The notes: a model not told the origin generated them from the letters alone. Shown: positions 17,456 through 27,139, counted from the stretch's first letter. The stretch is 64,000 bases of DNA from JACKCP01 sp034007295 (GCA_034007295.1 JAVERC010000004.1:1-64000); one strand, 5' to 3'. A program made the numbers and translations.

Positions 17456-18193
17456 ATGAACTTAAATAAAGTTTTGAATAAAAATTTTCCTGAAATAAAA
17501 ATTTTAAATTTTTTTGAAAAAGATTTTGATTTTTCCAATTTGCAAGGAATTCATATATGGAAAATCAATATTTCTGATTTGGAAGATCAGCTTGATTATT
17601 TTGAATCTTTTCTTTGTTTTGATGAAAACCAAAAAGCTTCAAGGTTTAAATTTAAAGACGACCAAAACCGATGCATAATATCAAGGGCATGCCTTAGAAT
17701 TTTATGCGGAAAATATTTGTCAAAAATTCCAAAATCAATTGAATTTGCATACAAAGAAAAAGGAAAACCATATATAAGGGAAGCTGATTTTTCCTTTAAT
17801 GTATCACACTCTAAAGACATTGTTTTAATTGGATTTTCAAAATTTGAAAATTTGGGAATAGATGTAGAGTATAATCGGGATATGAATGATTTTATGTCAA
17901 TTGCAAAAAATTATTTTCATGAAAAAGAGTGTGAAATCCTTGAATCTGTTCCAAAAACTTTGAGAAAATGCTTTTTTTTAAGATACTGGACTGTAAAGGA
18001 AGCATATGTCAAGGCTCTTGGAGAGGGGCTTGGAAAGTCTGCAAATTCCTTTTATGCTGATGGAGATTTATGCGGAAAAAAGTTTTTAAATATAATTGAT
18101 GCCGGCAGTTTAGATAAAAATTTTTTTGTTCATTCTTTTCTTCCCCAGGATAATTATTTTGGAGCAGTATGCTTTCGTTCAGCAACTAAATAA
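17456..18193 (+). CDS. Sfp-type 4'-phosphopantetheinyl transferase
   Basis: A 245-residue transferase that would attach phosphopantetheine from CoA to carrier proteins. Family motifs are present: FNVSHSKDIVLIGF at 114-127, the metal site LGIDVEYNRD with D136 and E138, and WTVKEAYVKALGEG at 178-191 with E182. No polyketide or peptide synthetase genes are nearby, so the carrier may be fatty-acid ACP or encoded elsewhere. The last residues (FRSATK) and the stop codon fall within the end of a dispersed repeat (TTTCGTTCAGCAACTAAATAA region), so the C terminus may have been reshaped by that element. Confidence 0.9.
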   Translation: MNLNKVLNKNFPEIKILNFFEKDFDFSNLQGIHIWKINISDLEDQLDYFESFLCFDENQKASRFKFKDDQNRCIISRACLRILCGKYLSKIPKSIEFAYKEKGKPYIREADFSFNVSHSKDIVLIGFSKFENLGIDVEYNRDMNDFMSIAKNYFHEKECEILESVPKTLRKCFFLRYWTVKEAYVKALGEGLGKSANSFYADGDLCGKKFLNIIDAGSLDKNFFVHSFLPQDNYFGAVCFRSATK

Positions 18194-18310
18194 CACCTGT
18201 CAGGGTTTATAAAGATGGCTTTTGATATTCAAATTGTAAAAAAGGGCTTTCTCAATAGAAAATTTTATTTATCTGCTGAACAAAAAAGGGAGTTTTCATT
18301 CAGCAGTTGA
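18173..18310. repeat. Dispersed repeat family 1, rearranged copy between convergent genes
   Basis: The left part TTTCGTTCAGCAACTAAAT matches the terminal sequence of the complete copy and overlaps the end of the transferase gene. The right part is a short hairpin made of two ends facing each other (CTGCTGAAC at about 18275 and GTTTTCATTCAGCAG at about 18292-18306) around AAAAAAGGGA. The central portion is not recognisable. The hairpin may also stop transcription between the two convergent genes. Confidence 0.6.
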
Positions 18311-18323
18311 ATAGGAATAAATA

Positions 18324-19040
18324 TTATTTAGAAAACATTGCAACAAATTTTTTAAACCCTTTTTCCTCTTCTTTGAGGCATTCATCAAATGAAAGATAAT
18401 CTTGTTTTTCGCACAGTTCTTTCATCTGCATCATTATATCCTGATTTACTCCGGTTATCATTTCTGCAATTTCAACAGCACGCTTCATAAGATCATCTCT
18501 GCATACAACTTCGTTTACAAGTCCGCATTCAAGAGCTTTTTGTGCAGAAACAGGTTCACATGTCATGGACATTTGTTTTGCCATTCTTCTTCCAACTGCC
18601 TGGGAAAGAAGCTGGCTCATTCCCCAGCCTGGATGAATTCCAACAACTGCATGGGTATCTCTGAAAAAAGCATTTTCAGAAGCAATTAAAAAATCGCAGT
18701 TAAGTGCTATTTCAAATCCGCCTGTAATTGCATATCCGTTTACAGCTCCAACAATTGGTTTTTTGCATGCTTTAAATACTTCTGCCATTCCTTTTTGATC
18801 TCCAAGCGGATCAAAAAGATTTTCTCCGCTTTGAAGAGCCTTGAGATCTATTCCAGAGCAAAAGGAATCTCCATTGCCGGTTATTATTCCTACTCTTATT
18901 TCATCATTTTCTGAAATTTCATTTACACTTTTATAAAGACCTGCAAGCAGTTCCTGGTTAATTGCATTTTTTCTTTCAGGTCTGTTTAATGTAATTATTC
19001 CTATGTTGTTATGTACTGAGAATTCTACAGCCTTACGCAT
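18324..19040 (-). CDS. Enoyl-CoA hydratase/isomerase family protein (crotonase fold)
   Basis: A 238-residue crotonase-family enzyme. The start NIGIITLNRPERKNAI, the oxyanion-hole segment SFCSGIDLKAL, the second segment GAVNGYAITGGFEIALNCD and HPGWGMSQLLSQAVGR are typical. The GGFE and HPGWG context fits hydratases or isomerases acting on acyl-CoA, but the exact reaction cannot be read from the sequence, and no other beta-oxidation gene is adjacent. It is monocistronic and convergent with the Sfp-type gene. Confidence 0.88.
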   Translation of the reverse strand: MRKAVEFSVHNNIGIITLNRPERKNAINQELLAGLYKSVNEISENDEIRVGIITGNGDSFCSGIDLKALQSGENLFDPLGDQKGMAEVFKACKKPIVGAVNGYAITGGFEIALNCDFLIASENAFFRDTHAVVGIHPGWGMSQLLSQAVGRRMAKQMSMTCEPVSAQKALECGLVNEVVCRDDLMKRAVEIAEMITGVNQDIMMQMKELCEKQDYLSFDECLKEEEKGFKKFVAMFSK

Positions 19041-19098
19041 GCTACCTCTCTTTCAAACATTAATAATTGTGTTTTATCTAAAAGAAGCAATCCTCTTT

Positions 19099-19150
19099 GA
19101 CCTGGATTTTGAATTTTTAAATTTAAAAATATGAAATTCTCAATTCAGGT
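19099..19150. repeat. Palindromic element, family 2, short copy
   Basis: ACCTGGATTTTGAATTTTTAAAT (about 19100-19122) faces ATTTAAAAATATGAAATTCT and CAATTCAGGT, giving an interrupted stem. The right arm matches the arms of the 199-bp element at 7224-7422 (ATTTAAAAATATGAAATGCT-like and CAATTTAGGT). It lies between two divergently transcribed genes, where it could affect either promoter. Confidence 0.6.
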
Positions 19151-19260
19151 TTAATATGAAAATAAATTCTGTTATTATAAATTTATTTTCATAATTAATC
19201 CGCTTTTTAACTTATTATCACGACCATATTGTATGTAAACTTAAAATTAAAGATTAAAAT

Positions 19261-22200
19261 ATGAATAATGATTTTTTATCATTAATGATTGAGCAATCCT
19301 CATTTGCTTTTGCTTATCACAAAATAATTACAGATGATAAAGGCAGTCCAAAAGACTACGAATTTATTGACGTTAATCAATCTTTTCTGGAAATGACAGG
19401 CTTTGCCAAAGAATTAATTATTGGAAACAGTGTTCAAAATATTTTGCCGGAAATTGAAGACTCCAAATTCAATTGGATAAAATTTTATGGCGAGCTTGCA
19501 TTAAACGGCGGAAGCAAAACCTTTGAGCAGTACTCTGAACCTTTGAAAAAATGGTTTAAAGTGAATGCATATTCAAAGGGTGATGGTTATTTTTCAACAA
19601 TTTTTATTGATATTACAAAAGACAGGCAAAAGGCAGAAGAACTTGATGGCTTTTTTTCAGTAAATCTTGATCTTTTATGCATTGCAGATACAGATGGAAA
19701 TTTTATTAAAGTAAACAGGCAGTGGGAAAAAGTTCTTGGTTACCCTGTTGAAGAGCTTTGCAAAAGAAAATTTCTTGAGTTTGTGCATCCAGAAGATATT
19801 GAATCAACTTTAAATGCAATGTCAGAATTAAGTAAGCAAAAGAAAATTTTAAATTTTGTAAACAGATACAGGACAAAAAATAATTCATATAGATTTATTG
19901 AGTGGAGATCATATCCTAAAGGCAGTCTTATTTATGCAGCTGCAAGGGATGTAACTGAAAATATATATAGAGAACAAGCACTTAAGGAAAGTGAACAAAC
20001 TTTAAAAAGCATTGCAGAATCAGCCTATGATGCAATTATAATGATTGATGATAAAGGCAGTATTTCTTTTTGGAATCCTTCGGCTGAAAGAATTTTTGGG
20101 TATTCAAAAGATGAGGTAATGGGAAAAGATTTACATTCGTTTCTTGCACCTGAAAGATATCATTTGAAATCTTTAAAAGCTTTTGAAAAATTTAAAAGAA
20201 CAGGTAAGGGAAATGCAATAGGAAAAACACTTGAACTTGAAGGTATTAAAAAAAATGGTGAAGAAATTACAATTGCTCTTTCTCTTTCTGCTTTAAATCT
20301 TAAAGGCAGATGGAATGCTCTTGGAATTATAAGGGATATAACAGAAGAAAAGGTTTTTCAAAAAAAACTTGCAGAAAGCGAATTAAATTTCAGAACTTTT
20401 TTTGAAACAATTGATGATATGATTTTTATTGGAACTAATCAGGGTAATATTTTTTACACCAATCCTTCAGTAAGCAAAAAACTTGGTTTTAGTCATGATG
20501 AACTTGAAAAAATGCATATTTTGGATGTTCACACTCAAGATGACAGAGCAAAAGCACAAAAAATTTTATCTGATATGCTTGCCAAAAAAAGATTTTCATG
20601 TCCTTTGCCTCTTCAAAAAAAAGATAAGACTAAAGTTCCTGTAGAAACAAGGGTCTGGTTTGGTAAATGGAATGGAGAAGAATGCATTTTCGGTATTTCA
20701 AAAGACCTTTCAAAAGAACAGGAAGCACTTGAGAAATTTAACCGGCTTTTTGAAAATAATCCTGCATTAATGGCTGTTACAAATCTTCCTGATAGAAATT
20801 TTTCAGAAGTTAATACTGCTTTTTTAAAGACTCTTGGCTATTCAAAGAATGAAGTTATAGGTAAAAATGTCAAGGATTTGAATCTTTTTGTTGAAAAAGA
20901 CATAGAAAAACTTGTGTCAAACAATCTGCAAAACAAAGGGTTTATTCATAATGTTGAGCTGAAAATCAGGACAAAATCAAATGATATTTTAACCGGACTT
21001 TTGTCAGCTGAAGAAATTAAAAGCCGGGGTAAAATTTATCTTTTAAGTGTAATGACAGATATTTCTGCACAAAAGAAAGCTGAAGAAAAACTTCTTTATT
21101 ATTCTCAAATGCAAAATATTTTAATGAATATTGCTTCAAAATACATAAATATCAAAATTGATGAAGCTGAAATGGCAATTAATAAAGCCTTGAGTGAAAT
21201 TGGGAAACATTTTGGAGCGGACAGGGTTTATATTTTTGATTATGATTTTAAAAATCAGACTACATCAAATCTTTATGAATGGTGCAATAAAAGCCTTATT
21301 CCTCAAATTAACCAGCTTCAAAATGTCCCTTTAGAAGGCCTTGATGACTGGGTTGATGCACACTTAAAAGGAAATCCCATGCTTGTAAGGAATGTTTTAA
21401 ACCTGGCAGAAGGAAATTTAAAAAATATTTTAGCTCCCCAGGGCATCAAAACCCTTGTAACAGTTCCTTTGAAAGATAATGACAAGCTTTTGGGCTATAT
21501 AGGTTTTGACTGGGTGAAAACTTATCATGAGTATACAGATATTGAAATTGATCTGCTTTATCTTTTTGCACAGATACTTGTAAACATAAAACTTAGAATA
21601 GAGGCTGAAATAAGTCTTGTTCAGGGAAGAGAGCGTCTTGACCTTGCCTTGAAAGGTACAAATGCAGGTCTTTGGGACTGGTCTATTCAGACTGGGGAAG
21701 CTCTTTTTGACAACCGCTGGGCAGAGATTGGAGGCTATGAACTGTCAGAGCTTGAACCTGTAAGCATAAACACCTTGATTAATCTTTGTCATCCACAAGA
21801 CATTAAAATTTCAGAAACTGCATTAAAAGATCATTTTTCCGGAAAAACCGATTTTTATGAAGCTGAAGTAAGAATGAAGCATAAAAACGGAGACTGGATC
21901 TGGGTTTTAGACAGGGGACGGGTTGTAAAAAGAGATATTGACGGCAAGCCGTTGAGAATGACAGGTACTCATATTGATATAACAAACAGGAAAAAAGCCG
22001 AGGAAATGATAAGGCATATGGCAAATCATGATGCACTTACGGGTCTTCCAACTTTAAGGCTTGCAAAAGACAGGGCTTTAATTGCAAATGAAAGAGCAAA
22101 AAGAAGCAATAAAATGACTGCATTTATGTTTGTTGATCTTGACGGATTTAAACTGGTTAATGATACTTTTGGGCATGAAGCTGGAGATGTTGTTTTAAAA

Positions 22201-22521
22201 AAAGTGGCCTCAAGGCTTAATTCTTCTGTAAGACAATCTGACACGGTTTCACGTATTGGAGGAGATGAGTTTTTAATAATAATTAATGAAATTGAATCAT
22301 TGGATCCGGCAGAAAATATTGCAGCAAAAATTATCAGAGAAATTTCCCTTCCTTTTAAATATAAGACCAATGATTTGAAAATCGGGTGTAGTATAGGAAT
22401 TTCAATTTATCCAAAAAACGGCAATGATATTGAATATTTGATCAAGCAGGCTGACTCTGCAATGTATTTAATCAAAAAATCGGGTAAAAATAGTTTTGCC
22501 TTTGCACTTGAAAATCAATAA
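19261..22521 (+). CDS. Multi-PAS/GAF sensor diguanylate cyclase
   Basis: A 1,086-residue cytoplasmic sensor protein without transmembrane helices. It holds about six PAS domains (near 1-120, 125-240, 245-365, 375-490, 495-610 and 785-910), a GAF domain (about 620-770) between the fifth and sixth, and a C-terminal GGDEF domain. The active-site GGDEF begins at residue 1000 in SRIGGDEFLIII, and the inhibitory site RQSD lies at 991-994, the correct spacing. An active, product-inhibited cyclase making cyclic-di-GMP is therefore expected. There is no EAL domain. It stands alone in an operon, and the signals it senses are unknown. Confidence 0.94.
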   Translation: MNNDFLSLMIEQSSFAFAYHKIITDDKGSPKDYEFIDVNQSFLEMTGFAKELIIGNSVQNILPEIEDSKFNWIKFYGELALNGGSKTFEQYSEPLKKWFKVNAYSKGDGYFSTIFIDITKDRQKAEELDGFFSVNLDLLCIADTDGNFIKVNRQWEKVLGYPVEELCKRKFLEFVHPEDIESTLNAMSELSKQKKILNFVNRYRTKNNSYRFIEWRSYPKGSLIYAAARDVTENIYREQALKESEQTLKSIAESAYDAIIMIDDKGSISFWNPSAERIFGYSKDEVMGKDLHSFLAPERYHLKSLKAFEKFKRTGKGNAIGKTLELEGIKKNGEEITIALSLSALNLKGRWNALGIIRDITEEKVFQKKLAESELNFRTFFETIDDMIFIGTNQGNIFYTNPSVSKKLGFSHDELEKMHILDVHTQDDRAKAQKILSDMLAKKRFSCPLPLQKKDKTKVPVETRVWFGKWNGEECIFGISKDLSKEQEALEKFNRLFENNPALMAVTNLPDRNFSEVNTAFLKTLGYSKNEVIGKNVKDLNLFVEKDIEKLVSNNLQNKGFIHNVELKIRTKSNDILTGLLSAEEIKSRGKIYLLSVMTDISAQKKAEEKLLYYSQMQNILMNIASKYINIKIDEAEMAINKALSEIGKHFGADRVYIFDYDFKNQTTSNLYEWCNKSLIPQINQLQNVPLEGLDDWVDAHLKGNPMLVRNVLNLAEGNLKNILAPQGIKTLVTVPLKDNDKLLGYIGFDWVKTYHEYTDIEIDLLYLFAQILVNIKLRIEAEISLVQGRERLDLALKGTNAGLWDWSIQTGEALFDNRWAEIGGYELSELEPVSINTLINLCHPQDIKISETALKDHFSGKTDFYEAEVRMKHKNGDWIWVLDRGRVVKRDIDGKPLRMTGTHIDITNRKKAEEMIRHMANHDALTGLPTLRLAKDRALIANERAKRSNKMTAFMFVDLDGFKLVNDTFGHEAGDVVLKKVASRLNSSVRQSDTVSRIGGDEFLIIINEIESLDPAENIAAKIIREISLPFKYKTNDLKIGCSIGISIYPKNGNDIEYLIKQADSAMYLIKKSGKNSFAFALENQ

Positions 22522-22690
22522 TTTAGTGTTTGACATGAGATAATCTTAAAAGATTAATTTGGATTTTTTTATTTCCTGTTGCTTTAAATCATTGATTTGG
22601 CATCAGGTTTTTTTTGTAAAAAAAATATCAAGAATGCTCTAAACGAGTTTTCCTTTTGTATGAATAAATAAAAAACATACAGGAGGTAAA

Positions 22691-23407
22691 ATGTTTAAGA
22701 ATTCATTATTTTTTTTGGCTGTTTCTGCTTTTTTCTTTTCAGGCTGTTCTGATGATGCTGTTAATTTTGTGAAAAAAAGCAAAATGATAAGGTATCAGGA
22801 TTCGGTTTATGAGATGTTTGAAATTGGTTTTGATAAAACCATGTGGAGCTCAAAAGTTTACAATGGATATAAAATTGTTGTTTTTGAAGGACTTGTTAAT
22901 CACAGATTAAATCTGGAGCTTATTAACAATAATATAAATTTTGTAAAATTCTGGCTTGAAAAAAATAAGGAATTTCAAAAATTAATAAAAGAAAAGCAAA
23001 TAAAATATATAAAAAGCGGACGTGCAGACCAGCTTGATCAAATGAGACTGGAAATTTTAAGCCTTATTGATGCTTTAAATGGAGAGAAAAAAAGACAGGC
23101 AGAGTTTAGTGATAAAATTAAAAGGATCAATTCAGAAATACAAAAACTTCAAAGCAGACTTTCTACCATGCCTGCATCTGTTGATTACTGGGAAAAAATT
23201 AAGGAGCATGAGGGGCTTAAGTTTGCAGTAAAAAATTTTATTCCTGAGGGAACAAAAGTCAAAATTGAATGGATAGTACAAAAGGATTTTTCTAACATAG
23301 TAATCAGGAAAATAACCTGCAGTTTTTCCGATGAACTGGTTTCTGATTCAGGTATTTTTTTTAAGGAACTTATAAAAATTGAAAATAATAACTTGGGCAG
23401 TTTTTAG
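22691..23407 (+). CDS. Putative coiled-coil lipoprotein
   Basis: A 238-residue protein I do not recognise. It has a lipoprotein signal (LFFLAVSAFFFSGC, acylated Cys 19), an N-terminal part with KTMWSSKVYNGYKIVVFEG, a charged heptad-like helix at about 95-165 (IKRINSEIQKLQSRLS) and a C-terminal beta-like segment. A strong GGAGG site precedes the ATG. It lies 106 bases upstream of the WYL regulator on the same strand. Whether it belongs to the dynamin locus downstream is undecided; its codon use by eye is like the chromosomal genes. Confidence 0.7.
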   Translation: MFKNSLFFLAVSAFFFSGCSDDAVNFVKKSKMIRYQDSVYEMFEIGFDKTMWSSKVYNGYKIVVFEGLVNHRLNLELINNNINFVKFWLEKNKEFQKLIKEKQIKYIKSGRADQLDQMRLEILSLIDALNGEKKRQAEFSDKIKRINSEIQKLQSRLSTMPASVDYWEKIKEHEGLKFAVKNFIPEGTKVKIEWIVQKDFSNIVIRKITCSFSDELVSDSGIFFKELIKIENNNLGSF

Positions 23408-23513
23408 TGTTTAATCAAATTGAATTGATTCATTTTTTTATTTTTGTTGACTTTGACCTGTTTTTTTTAAATTTTGATAATATATAATAGTTAAGATAAA
23501 AGGAAATTTCATA

Positions 23514-24611
23514 TTGGCTGATAAAAATTTAAAAAATGCAAGATTTGGAGAAAAAGGAAGAAGGCTTCAACGGTCATGGGAAACTCTTCTTTTGCTTACA
23601 AGAGCAAATAGTCCTCTTAATGCAAAGGAAATAAACGAAAAAACCCATATAAATTATCCTTTTAATGAAAATAAATGCAGTCTTCAAACCACAAGGGAAG
23701 ATTTAAAACTTCTTATTGAATGCGGATTTCCTGTTGCTATGGTTGATGGAAATGGAGAAGTTATTAACCCTGAAGAATTTGAAGATTTAAGGGGAAAGTT
23801 AAAAAATGTCAGATATGTTTTAACTGATCCAAATATTATTTTAGAAAACATAAATTCACCTTCAGCATATGATATTTCAACACTTGCAATTTGCAGAGCT
23901 GCCTCAGATACTTCAGAAAAATTTTATTTGAAAAGTATTTTTTTGAATATGGTTAATCTTTTTTATGAAAAAATTAATCAAAGACTGAAAAAGGAAACTG
24001 ACGGCGATTGCTTATATGTAAAGTCAGTTGTTGAAATTGGGAAAAAATATCTTGGATTAAAAATATCTGAAGAAATTTTAGATATCCTTTTTAAGGCAAT
24101 TGCAAGAAAACAGGTTTTAAGGGCAGAATATAAAAACAGAAACAATGAAAAAAAAGAGGCTGTTTTTTTACCTTTAAGAATCTGGATTTCAGACAAAAGA
24201 CTTTATGTTTTGACAGCTGGTGCACCAAGTAAAAAGCTTTTTACCTGGAGAATTGATAAGTTTTTAAATTTAAAGGAAGTAAGAAATGCCAAGGCACCTG
24301 ATATAGATGAAAATGAAATTGATGAAAGTATCAAAAAAAGTTTTAAGGGATTTGTAGCAGAGCCTGAAAATATAAAATTAAAGGTTTTTCCTGAGGCAGC
24401 ATATCTTTTCAGGGAATTTTCCTATCATCCAACCCAGAAGATTTTTGAAAATAATGATGACAGCCTTGAAGTTGAAATAACAGCACCTTTAAACTGGGCT
24501 TTGGAAGAATGGATTCTTGGATTTGGTGAATTTGTAATTGTTCTTTCGCCTGAAAAATTGAGAAATGTCGTAAAAGATAGATTTCATAGAGCGTTTATGA
24601 ACTATTTTTGA
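23514..24611 (+). CDS. WYL-domain transcriptional regulator
   Basis: A 365-residue regulator. The N terminus is a winged-helix segment (RLQRSWETLLLLTRANSPLN, then TTREDLKLLIECGFPVAM). Residues of about 195-255 form the WYL domain, with AEYKNRNNEKKEAVFLPLRI and DKRLYVLTAG, where RLYVL replaces the literal W-Y-L. A WCX-like C-terminal domain follows (ITAPLNWALEEWILGFGE). WYL proteins sense nucleotides or nucleic acid and often control defence genes. The start is TTG, with AAAGGA upstream. It lies 76 bases in front of the TerB-like gene and three dynamin genes on the same strand, so it is the likely regulator of that locus. Confidence 0.85.
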   Translation: MADKNLKNARFGEKGRRLQRSWETLLLLTRANSPLNAKEINEKTHINYPFNENKCSLQTTREDLKLLIECGFPVAMVDGNGEVINPEEFEDLRGKLKNVRYVLTDPNIILENINSPSAYDISTLAICRAASDTSEKFYLKSIFLNMVNLFYEKINQRLKKETDGDCLYVKSVVEIGKKYLGLKISEEILDILFKAIARKQVLRAEYKNRNNEKKEAVFLPLRIWISDKRLYVLTAGAPSKKLFTWRIDKFLNLKEVRNAKAPDIDENEIDESIKKSFKGFVAEPENIKLKVFPEAAYLFREFSYHPTQKIFENNDDSLEVEITAPLNWALEEWILGFGEFVIVLSPEKLRNVVKDRFHRAFMNYF

Positions 24612-24687
24612 CTTGGGTTTGGTTGTTTTTTTATTTGGCTTGAAATATAGCTATTTTTATAACTAACTAAAAAGTAAGGAGGTTTTT

Positions 24688-25329
24688 ATGGGTTTTTGGG
24701 GAATTGTTGGAGGTGCTGTTGCAGGAGTTGGTGCTTTAGCACTCGCACCAGTGGCAGGGCCAGTTTTGGCTATTACTTCAATTGGTGCAGCAGCAGCAGC
24801 AGCTGCTGGGGGTGCTGTTGCAGGAGGTGTTGTTTCTGAAGTTCTTTATGAAATGGATAAGGATGAAATAACTGATGATATAAAAAAACATTATGAAAAA
24901 GAAAAAGAACTTTTATCATTGGAATTGTCGCGAGAAAAGGCTGACAAAGACAAAAAGAAACAACAAGCTTTGAGAGATGAAGCGGAAAAATTTACTCTAG
25001 CTTTGTTTGCGTGTGTAATGTCTGTTGCAAATAGTGATGGTGATATTGGTGAGGAAGAAAAAAATGCAATTGATGCCATTATTTCATCTAATAAAGATAG
25101 TTTATCTTCTGAGTTAATTCAAAAAATTAGAGAAATGGAGAATAATCCACCTGAATTTGGGGAAATTATTACTTATATAAATAATGTTGATCCTCAAAAC
25201 AGAGAAGAATTAATCAAGGTTATAGACTTAGCTGTCAATGGTATTGTAAACGCAGATGGTGAAATAGTCGAAGGTGAAGAAATTTGGATTGAAGCATGGA
25301 GGGCTTTGAAAGAGGAATTAAGTATCTAA
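24688..25329 (+). CDS. Glycine-zipper membrane segment fused to a TerB-like domain
   Basis: A 213-residue protein with a very strong AAGGAGG site. Residues 1-50 are an alanine/glycine-rich hydrophobic stretch (GAVAGVGALALAPVAGPVLA and a later AAAAAAAGGAVAGG), likely two membrane-inserting glycine-zipper helices. Residues 55-100 are a charged helix (KEKELLSLELSREKADK). Residues of about 100-213 look like a TerB fold: acidic motifs SDGDIGEEEKNAI and NADGEIVEGE inside an all-alpha region. TerB domains occur in tellurite-resistance and several phage-defence systems. A pore-forming or membrane-recruiting effector or adaptor for the dynamins downstream is a reasonable inference, not shown. Confidence 0.7.
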   Translation: MGFWGIVGGAVAGVGALALAPVAGPVLAITSIGAAAAAAAGGAVAGGVVSEVLYEMDKDEITDDIKKHYEKEKELLSLELSREKADKDKKKQQALRDEAEKFTLALFACVMSVANSDGDIGEEEKNAIDAIISSNKDSLSSELIQKIREMENNPPEFGEIITYINNVDPQNREELIKVIDLAVNGIVNADGEIVEGEEIWIEAWRALKEELSI

Positions 25330-25344
25330 AATAATAATGTTTAT

Positions 25345-25381
25345 AAAGTTATAGTGGTTTTCTATAAATCACTATAACTTT
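25345..25381 (+). terminator. Hairpin between the TerB-like gene and the first dynamin gene
   Basis: AAAGTTATAGTG (25345-25356) and CACTATAACTTT (25370-25381) form a perfect 12-bp stem with a 13-base loop, ending just before the AAGGGG ribosome binding site of the next gene. It could attenuate transcription, set the ratio of the TerB-like protein to the dynamins, or protect mRNA. A T tract on the 3' side is short, so full termination is doubtful. Confidence 0.5.
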
Positions 25382-25396
25382 TAAAAGGGGATTAAG

Positions 25397-27097
25397 ATGA
25401 AAAAAACAAAAGAAAAATATTTGGAATTTATAAATAAAATAAAAAATTTAATTAAAGATGCACAAACTTCTGAACAAACAATATCTTTATTGGATAAAAT
25501 TCAAGAAGATATAGAAAAATTCAAGATTTATGTACCGCTTGTTGGTAATTTCAGTGCCGGAAAATCTTCAATATTAAATAGCTTTCTTGAAGATGAGATT
25601 TTACCCTATGACACTCTTGCTGAAACAACAATTGCAACAGAACTTCATTATGGCGAAAAGACTCAGTTAGAAGCCATTAACTTTGAGGGCCTTTCTGAAT
25701 TTTTTTCTGTTGATCAAATTGGTACTTTAAAACCAGATAAATTCAAGTACCTTAAACTCTATGTGAATAAACCAGAACTGGATATGCCAGATGATATTGT
25801 ACTTGTTGATATGCCGGGACTTGATTCAGGAATAGAAGCACATAATCAGGCAATTCTACAATATATCCGAATTGGAGTTTCATATATAATTGTTATTGAT
25901 TCAGAGGATGGCTCGCTAAAAAGAAACACAATAAGTTTTTTAAAGGAAATAAATCAGTATAATCTTGATTATTCTGTGCTGATAAATAAATCAGATAAAA
26001 AACCTGCGGATGAAATAGATAAAATTAAAGATATAATAAAAGAACAGGTAAGTACATTTGGCAAACTTACTTTTGTTGGTTCTGTTTCTGCTCATTTTGA
26101 TGAAATTAATGATTTTTTTGAAATTTTAAAAAAAATTGATAAAATTAAAAGTTTTAAATCTGTTTTTGATGAAACTTTATTTCAAATAATTGGTTCAATC
26201 ATTACAGGCTTAGAAATAAGAATTAAGAGTTTAGATAAAAATACTTCGGAACTTGATGATGTTATCTATAGATTAGAAAAATCAAGAGAAGAGTTAATGG
26301 AAGCTATCGAAAATGAGGAAAGAGAGATAAACAGGAAATTTTCTGAGAATACAGTTGAATCTATCTTATCTGATGTAAAAAATGAGTTAAGAAATAATTC
26401 TTTTTCTCTTGTCAGTGCTTTAAAGACCTCTAAAGATGCTTTTAAAAGAGAGGTAAATGAAATTATAAGACCTGTTTTGGTGAAAGTAACCGCAGAACAT
26501 ATTCAGATTGTTTTTGATCATAGTATTAATAGCTATGAGGAAAAATTTGAAACATCTATGAATATATTAGGTGATTTTTTTGATAAGAATCGATCGGATA
26601 TACTTATTGATAAAGTTGGTAAATTGGCTGAATCTTTTGATGGTGCGGCAAGTAAACTTTCAGATGTATCTCCAAAAGTTAATTATGTATATAAGTCATT
26701 CGCTGGTTCGTTAGCGTTAGTAACAACTATTGTTGCTCCTTGGCTTGAAATAGTAATTTTTTTCCTTCCTGAAATTTTATCTTTTATTTATAAACTTTTA
26801 AAAAATGAAGATGATGAGCTTCAAAAATTAAAAGAGCATATAGAATTTAGTATTATCCCAGATATTGTCAACAAGTTAAAACCCCAGGTTAAATCTGGTT
26901 TAAATGAAGCTAAATTACAATTTATTAATGATTTAAAATTAAATGCTGAAAGAAAAAGTAATGAATTAATATCCTCTATTCAGCAAGTAAAAAATGAAAA
27001 GGCTGAAAATGATAATAAAATTTCTGAGAAAAAAAAGTTTATGGTGGCTTTAAAAGAGCAATTGGTTTTATTGCGTGGTGAATTTTTTTCTCAATAA
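25397..27097 (+). CDS. Dynamin-like GTPase 1, with hydrophobic membrane segment
   Basis: A 566-residue bacterial dynamin-family protein. GTPase motifs: G1 GNFSAGKSS at residues 50-58, a threonine-containing G2 (AETTIATE), G3 DMPG at 138-141, and G4 NKSD at 197-200. The rest is helical stalk, with a hydrophobic stretch near residues 430-470 (SLALVTTIVAPWLEIVIFFL) that could act as a membrane paddle, and a C-terminal coiled coil. Bacterial dynamins remodel or fuse membranes, and some protect against phage. It is first of three in tandem; size and order recall LeoA of enterotoxigenic E. coli, but that is resemblance by outline only. Leucine codons are mostly TTA/TTG, unlike the flanking genes. 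Confidence 0.88.
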   Translation: MKKTKEKYLEFINKIKNLIKDAQTSEQTISLLDKIQEDIEKFKIYVPLVGNFSAGKSSILNSFLEDEILPYDTLAETTIATELHYGEKTQLEAINFEGLSEFFSVDQIGTLKPDKFKYLKLYVNKPELDMPDDIVLVDMPGLDSGIEAHNQAILQYIRIGVSYIIVIDSEDGSLKRNTISFLKEINQYNLDYSVLINKSDKKPADEIDKIKDIIKEQVSTFGKLTFVGSVSAHFDEINDFFEILKKIDKIKSFKSVFDETLFQIIGSIITGLEIRIKSLDKNTSELDDVIYRLEKSREELMEAIENEEREINRKFSENTVESILSDVKNELRNNSFSLVSALKTSKDAFKREVNEIIRPVLVKVTAEHIQIVFDHSINSYEEKFETSMNILGDFFDKNRSDILIDKVGKLAESFDGAASKLSDVSPKVNYVYKSFAGSLALVTTIVAPWLEIVIFFLPEILSFIYKLLKNEDDELQKLKEHIEFSIIPDIVNKLKPQVKSGLNEAKLQFINDLKLNAERKSNELISSIQQVKNEKAENDNKISEKKKFMVALKEQLVLLRGEFFSQ

Positions 27098-27139
27098 AAC
27101 TAAAAAAATAATTATAAAAATATAAAAATGAGGAACTCT

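Noticed and set aside
22523..22545. TTTAGTGTTTGACATGAG behind the diguanylate cyclase as another copy of repeat family 1
   Set aside because: Only about a dozen bases match the left end of the repeat and no inner sequence follows; too weak to list.
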